From NCBI RefSeq assembly GCF_000090795.2, contig NW_003546673.1, positions 20,900 to 84,899 of the forward strand: a stretch of DNA of 64,000 nt, read 5' to 3'. The DNA comes from Amphimedon queenslandica (taxonomy: Eukaryota; Porifera; Demospongiae; Haplosclerida; Niphatidae). The translations under genes were made by a program, and so were the position numbers. Below are positions 13,801-23,500 of this stretch, one piece after another. Each line of letters begins with the position of its first letter. Position 1 is the stretch's first letter. Below the pieces are notes generated by a model. It was not told the origin of the DNA, did not search any database, and saw nothing but the letters and a program-made list of their open reading frames with translations.

Positions 13801-15272
13801 ATCAATACAAATACACATTCAATGGAAAAGGAGAGTTCATTCTCATTGAAACTGATGATGAATCTTTCACATTGCAAGGAAGGATGATGGAGACACAAAA
13901 TGGAACGGCTTCTGTCTTTACTGCTGTTGTAGCTAAGACAAATGATTCCAGTGGAGTTCAGTTTGAAATAAAAGTAAAGTATAGTATAACCTCTTTTGTC
14001 TGTTTGGTAAATGGAGAGGAAATTGATTTTAGTGAAATAAAGAGTCAAGAATTTGATGATGTTACTGTTTATGAGACAAGCAATAACACTTTTGGTGCTA
14101 CATTCACTAATGGAGCCTATTTACAAGCTCAGGAGCAGAATGGATTCATCTCTCTAATAACAGTTGGATTACCTAAAAGCTTCTACAACAGGACACGTGG
14201 ACTAATGGGCATATTCAATGGAGATATGGATGATGATATGACACCAAAAGGAGACACTGAGCCATTACCACTAAACTCCACATTACAAACTATTCATGAA
14301 AGCTTTGGCATCACATGTAAGGCATAATGATATAACAATATTTACTTTATTCACATCTAGGGATTATCGGTGATCCAAGTGACAGCCTTTTTATTTATGA
14401 TTTTCCAAAGAGGTGGTCAACATATTACGATCCATCATTCACTCCTGTTTATGAACCAGTGTTCACTGATCCCAATTTAGAAGAGAAAGCAAATGAAATT
14501 TGTGGTAATGATGATTTCTGTAAGTTTGATATAGCAGCTACTGGAAGAACTGAGATCGGAGAAGCAACACTCAATGGAGGCAAAATATTTGATGCAATTG
14601 TAAATCTATCTCAGCCAAGTAATTTTATTATCAAGATTCATATTAAATATTCCTTTTAGTTATTTGTGATCCACCTTGTGTCCATGGTGCATGTGTAAGC
14701 ACTGATGTGTGTGCTTGTGGAGAAGGTTATGAAGGAAGCACTTGTGATTCAATAGGTACTAATTTCATGATCATGAATATATTCAGATAATTTCATAAAT
14801 TTCAATACATATAGTTACCACAGAATGTGTACAGAATCCATGCAATGGTGGTGGCTGTCAGTATCATGCAGGTAGCTACATATGTACGTGTCTGTCTGGA
14901 TTGACTGGAGACTTTTGTGAAGAAAATAGTGAGTACAAACTTATTTTAAACATTTGTTATCATTTGCAAATAATTCTAGTTCCTACTACAACCTCAGTTC
15001 CTACTACAACCCCAGTTCCTACTGCAACCCCAGTTCCTACTACAACCCCAGTTCCTACTGCAACAGTTGATGCTACTGATACTGCTAATATTGGTCTAGT
15101 TGTTGGATTGACTGTTGGGATATTGATTCCTCTTGTCATTGTGACAATCATTGCTATTATTGTTGTGGTACTTGTGATTGTTCGACGTAAAAGAAACAAA
15201 AAGGAAAGTGAGAAAAAATATACTGATCAACAAGAAATGAAAGAGGTGCCAGAAAATGTGTACAAACAATAG
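10859..15272 (+). CDS. Mucin-like membrane receptor: IgGFc-binding, AMOP, VWD, two EGF, TM
   Basis: Exons 10859-10895, 10941-12410, 12454-12702, 12756-13359, 13461-13717, 13765-14316, 14361-14618, 14660-14755, 14815-14928, 14980-15272; these sum to exactly 1310 codons (1309 aa). The N-terminus is a signal peptide (MTAASRITLLVLVCFCLYEV). A large first module resembles the IgGFc-binding protein N-terminal domain (VISGHQCGTL, VEQIPPTVTWGKRFLIVPF). An IPT-like stretch (SPWYGHIFGGVPVILTV) follows, then AMOP (PCPPTIDQA, ECCYDTSGQLI, DILPYIHCCKGS), VWD (IGDPHIITLDQYKYTFNGKG), and two EGF-like domains ending in C-x-C-x(8)-C patterns. A Pro/Thr repeat, a 24-residue TM segment and a short basic tail (RRKRNKK) end the protein. 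AMOP-VWD-EGF is the MUC4/SUSD2 arrangement. A role in adhesion or surface barrier is inferred from the family. Confidence 0.9.
14983..15065 (+). repeat. In-frame VPTTTP/VPTATP coding repeat
   Basis: Tandem 18-base units encode a mucin-type Pro/Thr stalk just before the transmembrane segment of the mucin-like receptor. Such tracts are usually heavily O-glycosylated. Confidence 0.85.
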
Positions 15273-15468
15273 ATAACCTACTGCTTGATACACAACTAAA
15301 AATATAACTTGCTGTCATTAGTTAATTTAGTTAGTTGCTGCATTGATACTCTTTTATGCTGTTTTTTTATTAGATAGTTTCATTTTGTAAATTGTTTTGT
15401 AGCTATCAGTTTTTAAATATAATTATCGCGACACAAAAAATTAAATAGAAAATGATTCATATATAAAA

Positions 15469-17206
15469 CTATCTATATCTGATTTTTCTACCAGAAAGCT
15501 CTTCAAATCTTGTACAAGACTTAGGAACTTCCTTTTTACCTAAAAATACATAAATAAATAAATAAATAAACAAATATATAATAATAATAATAATAATAAT
15601 AAATAATAATAATAAAATTGAATACCTTTTCGCCAAAACATGTCCTGTGAGCATTGGTCTCTGTAATGATCAATGTAATCTTGCAATACCATCTTCTCAA
15701 TTTGCCTCTTCTGGTGATTCTTAGGATAATCAGTATTAAAAGATTTCTGAGAGTAAGAAATAATAATAATTTTACAATAATTATGTCCCTCACTTGGACA
15801 TAATAAATTAATTTGTGCTTTGTTGTTTCTTTCCTTACAGAGTAAGAACTAAAAGGTCGCATTTTAAATTAGTAAAAATATAATATTTTAGCCACTTAAT
15901 AAAAGGTTTGAGACTAACCCTGCTTGCTGTAAGGAGTAAGGAGGAGAAGAAGAGAATATAAATGACATAACAAAGACTAGCAGAGGGAAAGCAAAGAGCA
16001 GGAGGAAAAACGAGGAACCACGTTGCTATGATAATAATAAAATAAAACACACAATCGCCTGTAAGGTTCTCTAATACTTCTGTAGCATCTGTCTGAAAGT
16101 AGTGATGAGATCGATGAGGGCGATGATGATGATGATGATGTTGCCTTCTCATGTCAAACAAGTTACCACCATAGAAGAAGACTAAAACGATAAAAGATGG
16201 ATTCAACTTCATCACTTGATTTTAAGCAATGAAAATCGTTTAAAGTTAAAGTACAGTTCTTTACCGTTACGAGTATTAAATGGGTCACCTCCAAACATCT
16301 GTCTAAAGAGGTCAAACTCAAAGTCATCGGTAAAATGAAAGCCGTGATTGATCCTATGGTTGGGACCTTCCTCTCCAAACCGATCGTAATTGCTCTTCTT
16401 GTCAGGATCACTTAGTACATGATATGCTTTACTGATTTCTAAAACAATAACAAAAATGATAAACAACCTAAGACAAACGTCACAATAACAAAAACAAAAG
16501 GAGTGATAGCAATATAAAAATTGATATACAATTATCATTATCTCACTTTTAAAAGCTTCATCTGCTTTAGGTGCGTTATTCTTGTCTGGATGAAACTGCA
16601 ATGCTAACTAAAAAAATAAAATAAATATAGCATCAGATAAAATTCTCTTTTTAGCAAGAGGGTCATGAAGATGAGTATGAATACCTTCTTGTATTGTTTC
16701 TTGAGTTCCGAGTCAGTACAGTCTCGTGAGACTCCAAGTATGTCGTAATAATCCTTACACTTTAATATCCTTTATATGGAGGAGTACATGATGAACGCTA
16801 TTCTTTAATTCACTAACTTATTAACAGCTTCTTTCTGATCCTCAGTGTATTTAGGCTCTTCATCTGTGACATTACGACAAAATGAAGAGGAAATAGTATA
16901 CAAGTATCGTTACCATTTGTTGGTGTTTCAGTAGTATCTGGTTGAGGATTCGGTCTACTAGCATTCGGTTGAGGCTTATCTTCACTATTTGTACAATGGT
17001 CTGTGATTTTTTGAATTAATTCTTCAAAAAATTAATTACAATTTTATAGCATTTAGTTAAACTATATTGTTACCATCAGCTTCTTCTGTAGCGAACATTT
17101 TCTTTGACTTATTCGCGAATCTCCTTGCCTTGTTCATATCCCCGGCTTTAAAAGCTTCCCTTGCTTTCTTTAAGCACTGTAAAGCCTCATCCTTGTTGGC
17201 CTCCAT
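15469..17206 (-). CDS. DNAJB12: ER-membrane J-protein, DNAJB12/DNAJB14 type
   Basis: Exons 17074-17206, 16914-17000, 16818-16863, 16685-16769, 16547-16607, 16265-16438, 15919-16181, 15626-15746, 15469-15539 sum to 347 codons (346 aa). The N-terminus ([19 protein letters not shown]) matches the family's MIT-like helical start. The J domain runs from [10 protein letters not shown] to [10 protein letters not shown], with the HPD motif in [11 protein letters not shown] His-rich stretch ([10 protein letters not shown]) follows, then one hydrophobic segment near residues 240-275 and a DUF1977-type C-terminal region. Family members are single-pass ER proteins with a cytosolic J domain that recruit Hsc70 for membrane-protein quality control. 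The human pair DNAJB12/DNAJB14 arose by duplication, so this is best read as a co-orthologue. It is convergent with the mucin-like gene. Confidence 0.9.
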
Positions 17207-17360
17207 TTTAGCCTCAAAAATCAAGTTTACAAAGGGTTAAAAATGAAAGGGTTAAATATTATCACTGTATAGTAGTGCATACACAATTATTAATAATGCA
17301 CAAAAATGATCACAACATGTAATAAAGAGAAAAGAAAAGAGGTTACTGATAAAAATATAT

Positions 17361-18890
17361 TTATACGCAAGGAGAGTCTGATATTTCAAGATAAGGATCA
17401 GTCGTATTAGCCTGCATCAATAAAGGACCATAAAATGCTCCGTAATATTCTGACTGGTCAGCTGGGCCAACCGCCTGAACTGCTATCAGTAAGAAATCAA
17501 CTAACTGACCAATAAAGAAGAAACCGACTGTACATAACTTCAATAAACCTTGAATGAGAAAGAGAGAGAGAACTCTAATAAAATTAAATTGGTTAAAATT
17601 ACATTAACTTGTATGTAGACATGCAAGATTTATAGACAAAAATAATCCAAAAAACATAAAATGATGATGGTAATGTACATGTATTATGTATCATACCTAT
17701 AGCAGGGTAGCCCAAATAAAACCTGTCGATACCAAACATGCCAAGAAACAACGAGAGACCAACGGCAACAAAATAATTGTATCTCCTACCATTACTGATC
17801 AGAAAGAAGAGGGAGAGAGGAGAAAAGAGGGAAAGAACAAGTAATAATAATAATACACATAATTTTTCAATTTTGATTGGAATCAGCTCAAATTATTAAT
17901 TGAGAATTCTCTTGGAGTCATTTATGACAAAGTTTGGGCAAAGCATAGGGTCTTGTTAATTGAATTTTTACAATTTTTTTAAGTTACTCAAAAATTGGGT
18001 AAAATTCCCTGTACTATAGTACGGGGCCGCTGGCCAAATTTCATCAAAAATGACTAGGAGAGAATTCTGCATTTTTATAATTTATTCTGATGTATATACA
18101 TGTACTTATGTTGTGTAGGTTTGAGTTCATTCCGATCAAAATTGGATTTTTTAATGAATTTTTTAAGTTGCTCAAAAATTGGGCTAAAGTCCCTGTACTA
18201 TAGTACAGGGTCGCTGGCCAAATTTCATCAAAAATGACTAGGAGAGAATTCTGCATTTTTATAATTTATTCTGATGCATATACATGTACTTATGTTGTGT
18301 AGAAAGTTTGAACTGATTCCGATCAAATTTAGATTTTTTACAAATTTTTAAAGTTGCTCAAAAATCTAGCAAAAATTCCAAATTTAAAAAGAGATGTCTC
18401 TATTTTTATAATTTTTTCTTATACCACACATGTAACTAGACTAAATGTTTGTGTTTCTTGATGAAGTCAAGTAATGGCGCTGTTACTTACACATATCTAC
18501 ATGTTTCTTCTTTACAAAACACGACTTCATCAAAATCATTGACACTAGACACATTAGCACCAGTACAAGTTACATTAGGAGCAGCATAACAAGGCAATAG
18601 GACCGTGCCATTGGGCCTACAACCAGAGACAGACTGAGTATCCGTATCAATACTAGGAGGAGAACAATAATATCTACATAGTGAGGAGTTAAAGGAATAA
18701 AAACTGGAATAAAAGGAGAGTCTAGTTTACTGCTGTGTACAACTAGTATAGGATACTGTCCTGGTAATAGTGAACGACTACACACTTCTTGTGTCTCTGG
18801 AAGAGAAGTACAATACGTGGCAGTGGCGGTAGATACTAGAAGAAGAAATAAAAGGAGACACAAAAGAAATGTAGACTTTGCAGACGCCAT
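17361..18890 (-). CDS. TM2D1: TM2 domain-containing protein 1
   Basis: Exons 18757-18890, 18491-18673, 17697-17794 and 17361-17548 sum to 201 codons (200 aa). A signal peptide (MASAKSTFLLCLLLFLLLVS) is followed by a Cys-rich lumenal/extracellular part (LLPGQYYCSPP, PCYAAPNVTC, CKEETCRYVNG). The TM2 domain has two hydrophobic helices joined by the family's DRF motif (GMFGIDRFYLGYPAIGLLK). The order and spacing fit TM2D1 rather than TM2D2 or TM2D3. TM2D1 was first described as an amyloid-beta binding protein, and its insect orthologue influences Notch signalling (established for the family). The 83-bp first intron was placed because only its removal restores the LLPGQY-Cys alignment. Confidence 0.88.
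17868..18445 (-). repeat. Dispersed palindrome-core repeat, copy 2 (reverse orientation)
   Basis: Two to three tandem units of about 180 bases in the intron 17795-18490 of TM2D1. The cores are near 18008-18028 (one base off the palindrome) and 18191-18210 (CCCTGTACTATAGTACAGGG). The flanking blocks are reverse complements of those in the 1.7, 27 and 40 kb copies. Confidence 0.85.
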
Positions 18891-19082
18891 TTCAAAGGGC
18901 GGGGCAACAATGCAAAAGGCGTGGTTTGGCTAATTATTGTGACGACATTTACGTCAGCAGCAATTGATTTTTATTTTAAAAAATTAATAATAATGATTAA
19001 AAATACAAAAAATTATAATAAAAATGCAAAATATTATTTAAAAATTGAGCAATAATTATAGCAATAAAAAATAAAGTTTTTA

Positions 19083-20573
19083 TTAAAAGGCATCAGCATC
19101 ATCATCAGCACTGTCATCATCATCATCTTTACTTTTAAAATCTAAATCGGCTTTCTCTATCTGGTGAGTATTGCGAACTGTAAACTTTCTCTCAATACGT
19201 ACATCCTTGATCGCTTTTCCATTGAGATAAGCCTTGTCACCTTCCTCCTCTTCCTCCTGCTCTCCCTTCTCTTTCTTTACTTCCTCATATAGCACTGATG
19301 GTGGCTCATTTATAGTTGTCTCTTCATCATCAATCATTGAATAAATATTAGGAACAGCAACATTGCAGTCTAGGGAATGTATAGAAGGCAGTGACTGATT
19401 CCGCTGCTTGAGATTATGATCCAGAGCTCCCTTCTTTCCAAAGTGACTGCTCTTTGATGATTTGTCATGGCCTCTTGAAGTTGTAGAAAGTGTAGCTTTA
19501 GAAGATGATCCTTTCTTGCTGTAGTCACGATTATTCTTCCACGGTGTGAGAAGGTTCTTCCAGGCCTCCCGAGTATCATTATTGAGGACAACGAAGAATA
19601 TGAAGATAAAGAAACCTTGAAATACGTTAAAGAGCGTAAACATGATTTGGGCACCAAATGCAGCTCTAGGGCTCTTTGAAGTGAAGGTAAGGACAGCAAA
19701 TATCCAACTGATTCCAAAGAGGGACATGATGCCAATGAAAGAGAGCATCAGTTTCAATATCTCTTTGGCTGACATGGTGTCTTTGCTTTGTCTCTTCTTT
19801 TTACGGAGGTAATGGAGGACGAGGACTCGGATTATTAAAATGTAAACAACGACATTGAATATGATGAGTAGGAGAATTGGAACAAAGAAGGCACCAAAGA
19901 AAGCTCCTGTATTACTTATGAAGCAACTGAAAGAGAAGAAAATGAAAATTATGCATAAAACAAAGTAACTCACAATCCTTCAACTTGCGAGGTGTCTTGG
20001 TAATATGTAATATAATTATCAGGATCAATAGACAATGTAATGATAACTGGCAACAAGGGAACGCCTGAAAAATAATTATATAAAAGTATGAAATAATTTT
20101 ATCATTCTTCATTCTTACCCCAGCATATTAAGGAGACAACTAAATGAAAACGCCATGTGATGTTAGAGAACACAATGACTAGCTTTTGGAACATGAGAAG
20201 TGCTTCTGCTCCCATCCACATCCAAGAAACAAGAGCAAAGTAGTGTATGAATATCCCAACTGTAATGCAGCCAGCTCTATTGGAGATTTTATCAATGCCA
20301 CTGACAAAGATCAGTAACATCAGGAACAAGGAAATGCAGAGTTGAACGTGGAACTTTGAAGCATCTCTGACCCTCAGTTTTCTATAAGGAGAAAAAACAA
20401 AAATAAAATTAACAAAAATAGCCCTAAATTACTTGAATATAAGATATGTAATAGCAGTAAGTGTGAGTCCCACTAGAGAGAAAATGACACCAATAATTGT
20501 TAAAGATTCTAATGTTGTACGATAAGCTTTTGGAGGCTGTGTAGGCTCTTCAGTCCTAGCAGATATATCCTAC
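19083..20573 (-). other. 7TM domain and charged cytoplasmic tail of the aGPCR
   Basis: TM1 is in the exon at about 20433-20573 ([20 protein letters not shown]), TM2-TM4 at about 20119-20383, an extracellular loop at about 19975-20066, and TM5-TM7 plus tail at 19083-19927. The family B2 features include [14 protein letters not shown] in TM3 and [10 protein letters not shown] in TM7. The tail is Ser/Lys-rich, then Glu-rich, and ends in a run of Asp residues. Confidence 0.88.
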
Positions 20574-23500
20574 ATACAAATTATATAATAATTGCGCGTA
20601 TATAAACCAATGGTATTATAGAGAGTTGCAGTGATTGACTTACCACTAAACAAGCAAAGTTTGTGAGATGATTGCATTCACATCTGACAGTGCTGAAGCT
20701 TGAGTCAGTGACAATTGTACGGCAGCCGCTAGTAGACCAGTTCCCTCTGCCACCTTTGAATATGAAAAATAAAATCTAATTTAAATATTTTAAAGGATTT
20801 ACCAGCTGCTTTGAAATCCCAAAAAACACAAGTTGGGCTAGTTATATTCTGTGAAATAAGAAAGAGATAATAGTAACATTACGTGGTGTGTGCGGATTAC
20901 CTCTAGTGTTCCAGTTTTTGGATTAGCTAGTCTGAGACTAATGTTGACTGGTTCAGGTAATTCAGTCCCTTCTGGTATACCAGGAATTGAGAAACCAATA
21001 ACTTGTGAACCAATTGCAAGGTCTCGAGTTGAGGTTTGATTAGAGTCTCTTCTTCCAGTACGAATCGGGAACAAGAATGTGTTATTGTATGCTACAAAAA
21101 TGACGTTAACGTTTTCCTTATTTGGTATCAGACTGATGATGCTAGCAGGCACTGATATACTGGCAGACTCTTCAGGTAATAAACCATTCTCATTTGCTTT
21201 CTCTGATTCAACATTTAGTCCATTATCTAGCAAAAAAAAATTTAGTAATAATTATATTTATTATTTTTATTCATTTATTACTTTCAGTGCTGACAGTAAA
21301 CTTGCGCCCAAAATTATTAAAAAAGTCTCTCATTATCTACAAATTTCATTATAATTTCATAATTTTTAATTTCCTTATAAATTAAAGTTTTATTCCAGCA
21401 CTTACTCTTTCTCCGCGTAAGAGGATATCCTCAGATGCTATTGTTATATTACTGAAGTTTGCTTTAGTCACGAGAGCTTCTGCTATAGCCTCAAATGATT
21501 GAATGATACTACATAAAAGATCAAAGGAATGGTTTGCTCATATTAATGTTCTTAGTTTACTTACATATTAACTGAAGGCTGTATGACAGGTAGGGGCCAT
21601 TCTTCAACATCATCGAGAATATTAACAGTGTTGTTTACAATCTGTGAGCAATAGAAAAGTACACATAAGCATTTGTTAAATATAGAAAGCATCTAAATTG
21701 CATTCAGAATATAAATATGCTAAAGGACAATTATTTTATGATCAGCATAACATGCAATAATGTCTTACCATCTCAATAGTTTCGATGTCAAACTCTTCAA
21801 GTGACTCAGTGAAAATGTCTCCAGTCTCTCGCAATATCTTGAGTACCACTTGAAGGTTGTCTCTGTTCCGATCCGCCGTGTCTTCTGTATTGTTAAGAAT
21901 GACACTAAGGTTAGTCACAATGGCCTCCAAATTCTCCACAGTAACATTGAACTACAGAGAATAGAAGTAGTAATTAACATAATGTGTGTACTTACCTCTG
22001 TAATGACATTTTCAAGATTTCTGAATTTCAGTGTCAGGGCAGTTGCACAATTACTAGTATCAGAAACACTCCAGTTTCCTCTTGATAGACAGTAGCGGGT
22101 AGCTCTAGCTCTCCCAGGGCCATAAACACAGGGTAGGCTCTTTCTTGTGTTAGACTGAGCTTCTGGCCATTCATATCTACCACGATCAGGAGAGCTGGTG
22201 ATCTCAGTTTGAGCATCACAAAAACCATCCTCTACAAATGATAAACAAGAATATTGGTGCTACTATGATGATTAATATTTAATACTTACCACTTGTTGCA
22301 GTTGATCTTAGCACAGTATATTGTCGTGATACTAGTGCACTGGTGATATTATTAGTGAGCATTTGTAGTGTAGCAGCAGTAGGAGGAGACTCCATTGTAC
22401 CAGTAATAACACACTCTATCCTACTATTGCTAGAATCAGACTCACTATGAAATGAAATAAAAAAGTTAAAGGTAAATTCTTTATATAGGTTCACTTACTC
22501 TTCTACTTGACCACATGACGCTTTGGCTGGTACAGCAAGCTCAATCTACAGTGGAGAAATATTAGTTCATACGTACATGAGCAGTAACTGTCTTACAATA
22601 ATTCTTATATTATCCAGTACTGCAGATGAATTTCCCGATGGTATGACTGATGTAAAGTTTGACGAAAACCGAATGTATACTTTAAAAGGATCGGATAAAT
22701 TTTGTACTACAGAAATACAATAATGATATGATAATTTTTAAAATCATCATTTGTCATACATTCTCTGCATGGAGTAAAGTCAATGTCACCCCATCCATCA
22801 CCATTAGTGATACAGTGTCTAATGATTGATTTGCTTTCATTGTTTGGACATGGTTTAGTGTGGCTGGTACCACCATAAGACTCTGACCACATGTAGTTGC
22901 CATATTTGGAATGAACAGACTCTTCGTAGTTACAAAATCCAGTTACTAAAAAAACAAAAAATAGAGAAAAGATTTGATTTTGTACTAACCTGATACTAAT
23001 GTTGAGTTTTCAATGTCAAAATTTTTAGTGACGGATTGTCCTAATTCAAGAGATGCATTCCCAGGTGGGTATTCTCTTATGGAGCAGTCAATACGACTAT
23101 AATTGGCCAAATTTTGATCTTCGGGGCGTCTAAAAATTAATTTATATGATCCAATATCTCAATTAAAGCTAGTTTGACTTACAGTGCAACAAATTTACAA
23201 TTGACTCTATGGAGTTTGTTTGATGTTGTTATATTATCCAGTATCTGTAAAAATGATAATAATGATGACAATGATGATAATGATATTGGACTAACAATAT
23301 CCTCAATCACAGCTAGTTTGTACTGTTCTTCAGTGATGGATCCAAAGTTAGTGATATTTGTTAGATTTCCTCTGATAAAGACTGAAGAATATGGTCCGTT
23401 AGGTGCTGTAACAAGAAAAATAAAAATAAATAACAGTTATTAAACATATACTCGGTTACCATTGATGTTAATTGTGACTGAAATAGAGCGACTGCCATGT

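Noticed and set aside
15536-16215. Two overlapping hydrophobic ORFs that might be separate small membrane proteins
   Set aside because: The parts that look protein-like are exons of the DNAJB12/14 gene; the rest is intron sequence with TTA repeats.
18570-18756. Continuous hydrophobic reading of TM2D1 exon 1 into IPLTPHYVDIIVLLLVLI
   Set aside because: This reading runs through an 83-bp intron. Splicing at 18756/18674 restores the conserved LLPGQY-YC and NVTC motifs, so the hydrophobic stretch is not part of the protein.
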